Shown one piece after another: positions 14,701 through 26,669 of a stretch of DNA of 64,000 nucleotides. The DNA lies in contig NW_002476507.1 in assembly GCF_000189635.1 (NCBI RefSeq), positions 682,001 through 746,000 of the forward strand, in the 5' to 3' direction. The translations under genes were made by a program, and so were the position numbers. Source of the DNA: Tetrahymena thermophila SB210 (taxonomy: Eukaryota > Ciliophora > Oligohymenophorea > Hymenostomatida > Tetrahymenidae). The notes under the pieces are model-generated. The model made no database searches. It saw nothing but the letters and a program-made list of their open reading frames with translations, and was not told the origin of the DNA. Positions within the stretch are counted from its first letter, which is position 1. Each line of letters starts with the position of its first letter.

Positions 14701-14804
14701 AAAGCTAAGACTCCTCAAATTCACAAATGAGCAGCTAAAACTTCTTAAATAAAAATCAAAAGAAACAATCAGTTGATACTTTAAATTAAAATAATTAATC
14801 TTGA
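8723..14804 (+). CDS. AXDND1-like axonemal dynein light-chain domain protein with long Q/N-rich N-terminus
   Basis: The start MDHINNQKSISTKQ follows an in-frame TGA five codons upstream. About 470 residues of Gln/Asn/Ser-rich sequence come first. From about 10446 a helical region begins, with MNEYLSKRKEVESIKMW and NACISELLRQISLECKDRADL (read in two parts). The pattern of a Cys, then ELxRQ, then a conserved C-x-x-R matches the p28/p33-type axonemal dynein light-chain domain of AXDND1, which supports a ciliary role. Further coiled-coil, low-complexity and helical parts follow. A C-terminal region (from about 13898) contains possible EF-hand-like helices. Introns include 10268-10418, 11148-11198, 11249-11297, 11395-11446, 11513-11574 and 11948-11992, plus others near 12480, 13145, 13460, 13840 and 14240. 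An in-frame TGA at 10148-10150 interrupts the frame. A 63-nt intron at 10103-10165 (GTTTCT..TTGAG) would remove it without changing the frame; otherwise two genes lie here, the second starting at 10446. Total is roughly 1,750 aa. Coding is certain, and the family call is fair. Confidence 0.65.
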
Positions 14805-16985
14805 AAATATTATAAAATGTATAAATCCAATAAAGTAGTATTTTTTTTTAATAAATAAAATAATATATATAATTTGTTTTAAAAAATTATAAAAAATTTA
14901 AGATTTTAGCTTTATAAAACTATAAAAAAAGATTTTTGTTTATTTTTTATGAAGCAAATAAATCAAAATAAAAATTTACTAATAAAAATTAATTAATTTT
15001 TATAATATTGAAAATAATTAAAAGCAGATATAAACAGGCTTAAAGGTAAATAAAGTAATAATATATAATTATTAATTTGCTTATTAATCAAAAACAAGCC
15101 AATTATTAAGCAATTTCATATAAAAGCTTTAAAATGTATTTGAAATAAAAAATAGTTTTTAATCCCAATAAAGTCATTAGCATTAGGAGTAAATATCTTT
15201 TCTTTTCACAATTAGGTTTTGATTCTAAATCAAGCCAAACTTTAAGCTATCTTAATGAATTTTCATCATTAATTCATTAATAAAAACTCAATCTTTTGAT
15301 ATGAGCGCTTTTAGTAATTGTGGTTGCTTAAGATTATTTCTCGAATGAAAATGACTACCATACAAATTTAAATGAAAGTTTTTGAAAAAAATATTAGATA
15401 CATTTTGGGCCTTTTTTGGTAAAATCAAAATCTCCAAATCATCATCACATCAAAAACCATAAACTTTTTTTTCTGATTGATAAACCTAGCTTAATACTTC
15501 CTATCAAAATTATTCTAAAATGATAACTAAATTGCCTTCTTTTACACTTTAAAATTCAACTTAAATATATTAACTCTTTCTTAGCTTACGATATTACTAA
15601 CTATTGCATTTTGTTTTTCTTTGATAAAGAAAATTTTTTTATAACTAGCTTAAACTCAAATATCTAAAAGAAAAAAAATACCTAACGTCTAAAAAAAAAT
15701 TAAATAAATATTTTTAACAGAAAAAAAAAATAAAAAATATAAATGAAAAAAATAAAAATATCAAATAAGATTCAAATAAAAATAAAATAATATAAATATT
15801 GTACTAAACTTGATCAAAAATTTATTGCATTTAATTTTTAGTAAAACAAAGAACTTTTTAAAGATTTTTAAAAACATTTTTAAGAAAACCAAAAATGTAT
15901 ACAATTTATTTGTGTTTTTTACTAAAAAAATGGAATAATTTGTATCATTATTATTTGCCATTTATTTATAATATTAATTACAAATTTATTTTATAAAATA
16001 ATAAATAAGATTTTATTTAAAAAAAATAAGTTATTGATAAATTTAATTTTAAAAATTAATAATTTTTTATAATTATTCATAAAAAATAATTAAAGGAGGA
16101 AAAATATATTCTTCACTTGTTATTCCTATTAATAAGGTCAATCTTTAATTTGATACTTTAGGTTTCAAAATATTAATGTTTAAATAAAATAAACAGTTTA
16201 TAAAATTTTAATATTTTTTATTAGAATAAGAATAAAATAAATATTTGTTATTTTTAAACTTATATTTTATAAACTTTTTTAAAAATAAAAAAAAGAATAT
16301 TATAAAAAAATAAATTATTACTTGTTCTAATTCTTCATAATATTTTATTTGTTTATTATAAGTATTTACATGAGTTTGTTTATATATATTACTATCTGAA
16401 AAAAAAGAAAATAAAGTTAATTAATTTTTATTAGTATTAGATAAATACTTTAATTTAATAGTGATACAATAAATACTAATATATTAATATATTGTTATAC
16501 ATTTAAATTATATAAAGTTCAACTCTGATAATTTAAAAGTATAATTAAAATTATATAGATTTATATGTTTAATTTTTGCTTACCCAAAACACTTTTAATG
16601 TTAAAATATGAAATGATTATATATATAAACTGATTTTTATAATTAATTTGATCTTTTCTATCAAGATAGTTGAAAAGAAAGCTATTCTATCAGAGTTTTT
16701 TGGTAGTAATGGTTAGTAAAAGAAATTATTTGGTTTATTATAATTTAGAGTATTTGAAAATAAAATAGAAAGATATTTCCAAATTAATTTTAAAATTTAA
16801 AGAAATAAGAAATTTTATAAATATATTGAGGAAATTAGTAAGCAAATTAAGATACAAAGCAAAAATTGCTTTTGATTTACATTAATTGATTACTAAACTA
16901 GTTTTGAGACAAAACCAATTTGCTATCAAAACTGCTAGTTCGGTAGTACTTTAGAATTAGTTAGTTAGTTAGCTAGTTAAAGATT
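14805..16985. other. Intergenic region between convergent genes
   Basis: About 2.2 kb of AT-rich DNA between the 3' ends of the AXDND1-like gene and the minus-strand unknown gene. Short open stretches exist but lack ciliate-style codon use or homology. A short TTAG-type tandem run sits near 16956-16976. Nothing else stands out. Confidence 0.5.
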
Positions 16986-19103
16986 TCAAATAAGTCTGTA
17001 TTTGCAAAGCTTCTTTTATATTTTTTTTTCTGAATCATCAAATTCATTATTGTTATTAATTATTAGCATGGATTCAGAGACTTTGCGCTTTGAATTTAGT
17101 TTTTTAAATTGTTGCAAATATTTATCATTATTATCATTTACTTATGATTAATTAGTGGCATCAAATTCAATTTTAGTTTAATTCTTTGCAAGATTTAACA
17201 GCAGTGATGAAAGTAAATCATTAGCATCATTAATGTTATTTTCTAAAACATTATAGAGTAAATTCTTATTTTATTCTTTTAAGCCATTTTCTATAGCTCT
17301 TTTAGATGTTTTATCTAATTGCTTTAGTCTTGATTCACTATTGAGATTGATTAAATTGCTTTATTGAGATTATTATGATTATTATTAGTTGTTCTTTTAT
17401 TAAATCGGCTCAAAAGAGGATTAGAAGATGTTAATCCTTTCATCTGATAGTAAGTAATCTTTACTGTCGTTCTTTTTTGGACGAAAAACATGAGTTTCCA
17501 CTAAATAGTACTCCTCTTTTTCAGCATTATGAAATGTACGGGTATAAATGTTCTCTGAACACTCAATCCTAAGAGAGTCAGCGCATATAAGTGTAGCATC
17601 AATGGTGGTGTTTTCACTTGAGCGCACCCAAGATTTCATGCAGCGAGCTATATATTGTAAATAGTTTCCAGTAACATCATGGATGTAAGGAACTCCGTGG
17701 GAAGTAACATAAGAGCAAAATGTGGAAGTTTCAAAACCAAGAAGCCTAATGAGAGAAGAAGACAATGTATAGTGATCAATTATTAAGTCAGTTGAAGTTT
17801 ATTTGAAGACTCTTAAAAAATAGAAATTACCTAATCCCTCAATAAAGTTTTCTAGAAGATCATAAGAAACGGTTTTTTAAAGAGATATTTTGTGTTGTAT
17901 GAAATCTTCTATTGCTTCGCTATACAGAGATGCTCCTTTACCAGGAAGAGATTTAATTTTTTTAATAAATTAATTTAAGGAACTCTTCTAGAAATGGGTT
18001 CTGTCTTCAAAGTAGATATTAACATAGTCTTTTTTCTTGGATAGCAAATTAGAATTATTTGACGATTGAGTTTATTATTGAGTATTGTTGCTGGTTTTTT
18101 TGGCAGACTAGTTAAGCTTGCCATTTTATTTATTAGAAACTTGTTTAATGGATTGATTAGTATTATTGTTATTGTTCTAATTAAAACTTCCTTGTAAAAT
18201 TGATTAAGATGAAGTACTTTTTATGTTCTATGATTAATACTGATCTTTTATTAATTGAGAGCTTTAGTTGGTAGTTAAACATCCTTTGTTATTTGAATTA
18301 AGAGAAGAGGATTTACTTGCTGTAGCACCATTATTTTTCTTTTTGTTATTAAAAATATGCTCAGTCCTTTAAACTCTTTTATGGATATTTACAAGAGTGA
18401 AGAAGCTGATTGGGTTATCATTAAAATATTAATTTGGTTAGTAGTTAGTTGGAATGAAAGACTCATTTTCAAATATTATTTCATCAGTTTCTATACGGTG
18501 GGAAAGCTAATGGTGGCTGATGTAGTGCTCAATATAGTTAAATCTGCAAGCCTTTCTTATTTTTTTTTTTTTAGTTATATTATTAGATATTTATAAGTGG
18601 CTTGAAGTTTCTTCATCAAAGTCATTGTTGTCATCCCCATCTTCTCCAAAGTCTTTCTCAACAATTTTTTATTGAGTTTTTCCTTTTTGGGATTTTTTAT
18701 TTTTTAAACTCTTTTTTGCACTTTCAACAATGGAATCTTTTTGAGTTTTGGTCTTTGATTCATTAGACTTTTTAGATTTTATCAGGACTTCATTTATTTC
18801 TTATTATCCATCATGGTATAAGCTATTTTATAGGGACAAGTTATCTCCTTAATCACTTTAGCTGTTTTTGTTCTCGGTTTCTTCGAGGGTCTGACTACTC
18901 TACTTGCTACGTTAGGAAGTTTAGATAAAAAGCTCAGAAGATTCTAGGGCAGCATCACTTACCTTTCTAATACCCTAGAGAGGTAATGTCGATGGAGAAG
19001 AAAGGAAGAAAGGTTTCTAAGCTGATGAAAAGTTTTGTTCTTCAGAGTTAGTTGAGAATTCAAAGCTATCCTCATTTTTAGCTTGACTTGAGTTATTGTT
19101 CAT
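16986..19103 (-). CDS. Unknown protein, Q/N-rich with conserved C-terminal domain (paralog of the 27.9-30.1 kb gene)
   Basis: A single open frame of 706 codons (705 aa) with no need for an intron, starting MNNNSSQAKNEDSFEF and ending at TGA 16988-16986. The first about 380 residues are Ser/Asn/Gln/Lys-rich with basic clusters (KKSLKNKKSQKGK) that could be nuclear localisation signals. A folded domain of about 220 residues follows. It begins near DYVNIYFEDRTHFQKSS and includes LLGFETSTFCSYVTSHGVPY and YYLVETHVFRPKK. The tail is Asn/Gln-rich with helices. The folded part aligns by eye with the gene at 27948-30085 (SYVTSHGVPYI against SYISSNGIPEI, with similar flanks). A PAS-like or other sensory/nuclear fold is conceivable but unproven, and I cannot name the family. 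A run of 13 A residues (minus strand) lies in the coding frame. The upstream region carries a cluster of AT palindromes. Confidence 0.75.
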
Positions 19104-19505
19104 GGTTAAGTTATTATTGTTAGATAGAAATAAAAAGCTTTGGAATAACTTTAAAAATGAAGGAGTCTTTATGTTTTTTTATTAGTTTCAGTAAATGTGG
19201 AGGTTGTTATTGTCAAGTTTTTTTAAGGTTCGGAAAACAAATATGTTAAAAATTGTTAGTGATACAGCGAAAATGTCTTAATTGTTTAGCTCTATTATTT
19301 AATTAAAGTAAAGTTTCATATTTTTTCAAAGACATGAATGCATGTATATGGTGAAAAAAATTGTATTGATACTATGAAATTTGAAAGAGATTGCTTGGTT
19401 ATTTGTATGCAAGAGAAAATAAAAAAATAGAGAAAATATAAATATGAAAAGGGAAAATTAAGGTAAAGAATCAATAAATAAATTAAAATGGGAAAGAAAA
19501 AGAAA

Positions 19506-19907
19506 TTAATAATATTATTAAATTCAAAAAATTTACTTTTGTATTATTTTTTCTCGCCTCTGATTGTTTTTCAATGTGTTTTTCACCTTTTTTTATTTTC
19601 AATTTTTTAGTTTAATAATATTATTACACTTAGACTTTCACTTCCGAAATTGTTAAATAAGAGCAAACAAATAAAAATAAACAATTACTTCTTCATTTTA
19701 AATAATATTATTTAAGGAATATATTGCAGATAAAAAGCTTTTTCATGTAATAAAATTTCTCCCCACTACTTTTCCTTTTTAATAATATTATCAGACAGTC
19801 TCTTTCTTTTAATCTTTAGTCATATAAATTACGATTTAAAAGCAAATGACGCGATCTATATAATTTTCGCTTTTTCTCACCATGTGTGGTTTAATAATAT
19901 TATTAAA
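19506..19907. promoter_or_regulatory. Cluster of five AT palindromes upstream of the 17-19 kb gene
   Basis: Five copies of a dyad with core AATAATATTATT lie at 19506-19521, 19611-19626, 19700-19713, 19779-19791 and 19890-19907. The last is a perfect 18-base palindrome, TTTAATAATATTATTAAA. Centre-to-centre spacing is about 80 to 112 bases. C-containing pyrimidine stretches (CTCGCC, CACC, CTCCCC, CTCACC) lie between them, against a background nearly free of C. They sit 400-800 bases upstream of the minus-strand start at 19103, so a promoter or enhancer role is possible, as is a replication or chromatin role. The repeats are seen; the function is inferred. Confidence 0.45.
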
Positions 19908-21335
19908 CTGAAGATATTTTTCTTAAATTTGTCCATTTATATTAATGTTTCTCTGTTGTAAACACTTACAATATTATATTTTTTAATTTTATCAATGTTC
20001 AAAAGGATTTACTTTACAATTTTAATACATATTTTTCTCTTTTTGCTTTTGTTCAATCTAAATGTTCTAAAAAATTTTTTAAATACATAAAGCTATTTTT
20101 GAATACAATTTTTTAAGCAATATAAAAGTCACGCAAGTTATGAAAAAAAGATTACACTTTTTTAAAGTATTGTAAACTTTTTTTGTTTGATAATACAACT
20201 TAATAAGTTTCTCATAATAATATCAATTCATGTTATTTAAATTGTTTTAGCAATTATACTTTGTTAAAAATACAAATCTTATCTATATATTTTTAGCTTT
20301 CAAATCATGTTATTAATATTATATCATCAATTCTTTTAAAATATCTTTTGAAAATCTTTTCTTTAATACCTCTAAATAAGGTTTAAAAATCAAATTAATA
20401 AATATTTGTAAGAAAAAAGAAATACTCCTTGAAACCTTACTGAAATAATAAAAAATATATTTCAGCCAATATATGTTTGATTGTAAAATATTTTTTTTGA
20501 TTCACTTTTTAAAAATAGAATTTATAAACTTTTTCACACTATAGAAACTAAAGCTAATATAACTTGTTTAATTATAATAATAAATAATAAAATTTTTACT
20601 TTATAATTTAAAAAAGAAATTTGTGTGTTTATTTTTGATTTTAATTACAAAATTTGCTTACAAATTTTTTTTATTTATTCCTTGATCAAGTCTTAATTAA
20701 ATTTTCTTAATTTTTCCTTCTAATTCATATCGACGAAAATGAAAGAATTAATTTTTATCCTCATTTATACACTTCGGATCCTATGAATTAATAATTTAAT
20801 ATGAGTACAAATGTAAAAAAATAATTTAAAATAGCTAATAATTTTCAAAATACTATTCAAATTGTATCCTATCTTTTACAAGAAAAAATAAAGCAAATAT
20901 TATCATTAATCAAAATATTTTAAATTAAATTTTTATTCGTAATTATAATATTAAAAATATTTTTTAAAATTAAAATAATTACAAAAATAAAATTTAGTCT
21001 TTTTTTTTAATTTCTAAAATACTTAAACTAAATATTTAATCACACCAAAAATTTTTATTGAATTTGCACAATATTCTTTTGTTTGGTTATTAATATATAT
21101 TATTAATTTTTTAATGTTTATTGTATTTGAATTAATTTTTAATTTTAATAAAATATTCAGAAAAATTCAATTCGAATTAAATAAAATAAATCTAAAATAG
21201 CTAATTTATAAAATAATATTAATTTTAAAAGTTAATTTCTACAAAATTTACTTTATTTTTTGAATAAATTTCAACTACTATTTTGCAACTTAATTCAATA
21301 AAAAATAAGTAAAATGGTTTATGTTGATTAGCTCA

Positions 21336-22500
21336 TCTAATTTATTAATAATATTAATTAATACAAATTTACTTAATAACAAATTAATACAGATTTTCTA
21401 CTTAAAATTAATTATAAAAATAAATCTAATTTGTTGATATTATTAACAAATAACTATTTATTTTATTTCGGATAAAGAGGATTTTCTATTTACAAAACAA
21501 TAAGTTACTTCCAAATAAAATCTTTAAAATTTTAAAATATTATTATGATAATTTTTTATTACTATTTCTAAATTAAATGAATGATAATTATAAATTAATC
21601 TAATTTATTTAGAATATTAAATAATTTATTGTAATAAAAGGTATTTTCAATTTATAAATAATTTTATTACCAAATAAAATTTTTAAAGATTTTAAAAATC
21701 AGTTTAATATTTTTTATTAAACTTATTATATTAAATGATTTATAAGATTTGTAATTATAATTCAATTAATTTATTGGTAAGGCTTATTATCTCTTTAAAA
21801 GCACAAGCTATTGCCAAATAAAATCTTTTATATTTCTTATATTTATAAAATTGAATAAATTGATTTAAAAAGCAAATTAATCTAATTGATTGATTATTTT
21901 AATGAATAAAAATTTATTTTGTAGAAATATAAAAAATATTTATTATTAAATTTCTACTAATTAATAGATTTTTTATCAAATATTTTCATTAATAGTAGTA
22001 AAATGATTTCCAAAGATAAGTTTATCTATTTTATTGTTTACATTTATTAATATCAAAATTTATTAATAAAAAATTTTTCAAATCAAATTAAAAAATTTTT
22101 AAATATTTTTTTATTACTCTATTGTTAGTAAAATTAAATAAAATAGCATACTAAGATAAAATAATATAATTTATTGATAACCTTATTTAATAACAATTTA
22201 CTTAAAAATAAAAAAAAAAGGTTTTATTTATAAATAACCAAAAAAATTTGTTATTATATTAATAGAATTAAATAAAATCCTTTACAAATATTAATTAGAA
22301 ATACCATTGATTGATTGTGCATAATCTAATTTATTGATAATAATACTTAATATAAATTTATTTTATAAAAAATAAAACAAATTTTCTATTTAAAAAATAT
22401 AAGCATAACAATTATTTTAATAATAACTAAATAAAACTAAAAAATGTTTAAAAATTAAAAATATTTTTTATATAAATGATATCAAAAAAATAATGTGTAT
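21336..22500. repeat. Degenerate tandem array, unit about 150 bp
   Basis: A recurring order of short blocks is visible: CTAATTTATTGATAATATTA, then ATTTTCTATTTA, then CCAAATAAAATCTTTAAA, then a T-rich block. CCAAATAAAAT starts at about 21511, 21670 and 21814 (spacing 159 and 144). CTAATTTATT-like starts occur near 21339, 21425, 21599, 21881 and 22326, and a related start is near 22161. About seven or eight diverged copies fit. The unit length is near that of a nucleosome repeat. Low base complexity makes the boundaries uncertain. Confidence 0.45.
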
Positions 22501-25500
22501 TTATTTTATGAGTTTTTTATTTTAATACAATCAATTTAGCTTATATGTTAATTTTAGTTTATCTTAAAAAGCTTAGCATAAATAAAATTTAAATTTAAAA
22601 ATATTTAAATATTTTTATTTTTTAGTAATAATAGAAATCAATAATTCCAATTATATAATGGTTAAAATTAAAAAGATTGGAAGCAATAAAATCTAAAAAT
22701 ATGGAAATTTTATAATTTTGTTGAAAGGAATATTTTTTAATCACAATAACTAAAATAAATTTAAATAAAATTTGCTTTAAAATAGAATTCAAACGCAATT
22801 CCTCTTTTTATTGTATAAAAATAAGTAAATTTTATTTTAGCATAATCTTTGTTAATAAATATATTGATATTTTTTATTTAATATTATGCTTCTCAATTTA
22901 TTTGAAATACTTAAATTTTGTATTTTTGCACTAACTTATTCATTTATTGCTTGTGCTTTAGTATTTAAGGTATGAAACTATCTATCTTTTAACTTTGGCT
23001 GGAGTTGGTTTCTGAGTATTTTTTGCTGAAATATAATTGAATTTCATCACTAGTAACATTTATTTTACAACAATTTAGAAGATAATATTATGAAAAAAAT
23101 ATTAAAGGTCATCTTAGATCATGAATATTTCTAAAGAGTGTAAATTAGAAAAAACTGAGATGAGCTTTTACTTTTTTTAAATATTATTTCAAATATTTTT
23201 AATAAAAAATAGTTATATGTACTCAAAAAAATATAAAATAGTTATTGCTCAGTCTACATGTTTAAAAATAAAAGTTTTTTATTCAAACTCACTTCACTAA
23301 GTGTTATAAATTTAACTTTGGTCTAAAATAATTTGGATTTTAGTATTAAGTATTACCATTTTTCGACTAATTAAATTTGGTGAAAAAAATTGTAATCAAA
23401 TTTTATTATAGACATTAAAATGTACATAGACTTATAATATAGGGTAGGTTCTAAAAATCATAGTTATGAAAATAACTTAATTAATCAATCAATCTATGTT
23501 TGTTTATTTACCACTATTTATTATATTTTAATGAATTAATTATAAAAACGCCTGATCATGAACAAAAGAAAAAAGTATAATAGTAACTGCTAAGCAAATT
23601 AAAAAAAAAATTATAAATTAATCTATATTTAATACACATTTTGATTTTTTGTGTTTATTTAAAAAAAAATAAAAGTTAATCAAATTCTATTTTATATTTT
23701 ACAGTTCAAGTATCAAATAAAAAAATTATTGTTACAATTTCTCATTTTTTATATGACATTAAGGTTTATTATACTTCATATTTTAATTTACTATTACTAT
23801 TTTTAACAAAAAAATAAATTTGAATCCTTTTTGTTAGTAATAGTTTGTACTCCATAAAAATAATTTATATACTTTGATAATATAAAATATATGATTAGAA
23901 ATTATGAGTTTTTTACAAAATCCTCATTACAGATTAATTTAAGGTGCTTCTAATTGCAATAGCATTTTTAATTTACATTCAAAAAAATTAACCAAACAAA
24001 ATTAAATAAACACTCGTTCATTAAAAAAAAAAATCAATCTTCAAAACCATTAATTATTTAATTCATCTTCTCTATTTTAATCAATATAATTTACATGAAT
24101 TTCTATTTGAAGATAATATAAATTGAAGAATTAAAAAAAGTTAAAGTTTCTTTTATTAGGAATGGAAGCAATAAAAAAAATATTTTCGTTATAAATTCAT
24201 AAGTAAGTCTTTACTTTAATATTTTAACTATCTTGTTTAAATAAATATGTAAAAATGAGATTTTTTACAAAATTTTATTGATTTTTTATTATGCTTTTAA
24301 TTTTTGAACAATATAATTCTCGAAAAAAAATTGAATAATTTCCAAAATATAATGTATTTTATGCGGAAAAGATTTTTTACAAATATTTTAGTGATATGTT
24401 AAATTTAAATGTAATAATCTATAAAATTATTACGCGTATTAGAAAAATAAGAGATAAAATACCTTATGAGCTAATCATGCTTCTTATTTAAAGAAAAATA
24501 CTTATTTTATTATTTCAGTTTTGAATGTTGACATACTTGAAATAAAAAAGTAATATAATTATCCTATTTTATCAATTTAAGCTCAGTAAGTTAAGACTAA
24601 TTTTTAAAAAATTTTTTTAAAATTTAGTTATATATAAATGATTAAATGGATATTAACAAATAACACAAATTACCATAGATTAAATATTTGTTTAGCTTAC
24701 TTCGATATACAAAGCATTATTTATCTGACAAATAACATACTTTCATTTGAGACAAAAGAAGTATACTTAATTTTTATCGCTTTACAATTTTTTTGAAAAT
24801 TATTCCTGAAGATTTAAAAAAATCTTGAAAGTATATTACTTTCCTTTAAAATTAAAGTTTCAAAATAAAAAAAACAGAACGCGCGAATAAATCATTATTG
24901 ATAAATAATTTTGTAAGCAAATAAATATTTTATCAGTTTGGTCTTACTTTATCTAAATCAGCAAAATTAAAATAGCGATTTCAAATTTTAAAGATATTTA
25001 TAAGAGCCTTACACTTTTATATTGCTTTTTTAAATACTGAAAAATTTTGTATGTTTATAGCTTCCAATTCCCAATTAAAACATAATTTTATCAAAAATGC
25101 CTATCTCACTAATTGCTTGCTATTTTATGCAGAATACTGAGTTTTTTTTTTTTGTATGTAAACGGTCACTTTAATTTCACCCTTTTTAGCTTTTTTAAAA
25201 TACTAAGTCATTATGAAGAAACATTTATATGTTTATAGTGGTAGGGCTTATCATGATTATATTTATTAATCGAACAGCCTTAAAAATTTTCAATTACAAT
25301 TAAATTCATTATAATGAGCTTCTATAATATAACAAAATCCTTAGAATATTATATTTATAAATTCTGACTAAACGAATAAAATATATTTTTGCCATTGAAA
25401 TATATTATTATTTTAATAAAACTAATTTAAAAATAAAAATTAAAAATATTTTTCTTTACTTTAAATTGATACATTTACCTTATAAAAATAATATACATTC

Positions 25501-25660
25501 TGAATATTAAAACCTTGAAAAAAAAGATAAATAAAAGGTTTAATGGTAATTGTTTGGTCATTAATTTGTTATATTAAATTCAAACAATACATTAGTAAAG
25601 AACATACTTTATTACAATTTACAATTTACACTATTACAAAGATGCCAAAATACTCATTTA

Positions 25661-26045
25661 GAAGCCAATGTTTTTGTGTGCTTTTTTTTTGAAAAAATTC
25701 ACAAATTTTCCGAATAATTACATTTAAAACAATGTCTTTAAAAATTCATTTGTTTCTTATGAATTTTTCAACATATTACAATTAAAAAAGTTGAGAAATA
25801 AATATTTAATGATAAAAAAAGTAAATTTCTTTATTTGGTTTCAAGAAAATGAGAAGCCAATGTTTGTGTGTGTGTGTGTGTGTGTGTGTTTTTTTAATTT
25901 ACAAATTTTTAAAATTATTACATTGAAAAAAATGTCTTTAAAAATTAGTTTCTTAAGAATTTTTCAACATATTACAATTAAAAAATTTGAGGAAATATGT
26001 ATTTAATATTAAGCAAAAGTAAATGTCTTTATTCGATTTCAAAAG
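25661..26045. repeat. 192-bp direct tandem duplication containing a GT microsatellite
   Basis: The block starting GAAGCCAATGTTT at 25661 recurs at 25853. Matching segments follow in the same order: ACAAATTTT, AATTACATT, ATGTCTTTAAAAATT, TTTTTCAACATATTACAATT and GTAAAT. The first copy has a single TGTGTG where the second has about 12 GT units (25865-25890). The copies are similar but not identical, so the duplication is not very recent. It is not coding. Confidence 0.75.
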
Positions 26046-26628
26046 AAGGTATTATATTTTTACAAAATAATTTTTTCAATTCAGTTTTACTTACCATTAA
26101 CAATCTTTTCTAATATGTGATATTTTTGTTCTATATTTGAATCGATTTTGTGAATAATATGCATATAGATTAGTGATCAAGAATTTAAATTTTTACTTTT
26201 AGGTAATAGTGATTATTTAAAGGCTATTCCAAGAGATAGAGTAATAGTCATTAGATTATTTTATTATTTTGTAATACTTTATTAAGCATGAACCGGATGT
26301 GAGAAAAGTGTTGCTTGTGATTAAGATAACAATCATAAAAATATAATTTATTGAAATTAAAGAATACTTAATTGATTTATATATAGAAAATTTCACTGAT
26401 TTTCTCTAATCCTTTATAAATATATCACAAAAAACTATAATTATTACATTCTTATTTTTTATAATATTGTATATTTAATAATATTCAAAGTTTTTAAAAT
26501 CACATAATTTTTTTAAATGAGTTATTTTTTTATGATGGATGAGTGAGTGTGTTTTTAATAGAAATACATATATATTCTTTTTAATTTATAGCTAATATGT
26601 AATAATTTTCATATTAATAAACACTGTA

Positions 26629-26669
26629 ATACCTCCCTTAATCAAAAGTAAATTAAGAGAAGGTAATAC
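26629..26669. repeat. Imperfect inverted repeat (hairpin)
   Basis: TAATACCTCCCTTAAT is followed after a short loop by ATTAAGAGAAGGTAATA, giving a stem of about 15 pairs with two or three mismatches. It contains a rare GC-richer patch in a gene-free region. It could be an RNA hairpin or a protein-binding dyad; nothing nearby decides. Confidence 0.35.

Noticed and set aside
15761-15961. Minus-strand hydrophobic open stretch near 15.8 kb
   Set aside because: It consists mostly of Lys/Phe/Asn/Ile from A and T runs, with no homology or splice context.
18541-18580. Apparent frameshift at a T13 run in the 17-19 kb gene
   Set aside because: On recounting the run, the frame is continuous through it and the whole gene is exactly 706 codons. 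No frameshift is needed.
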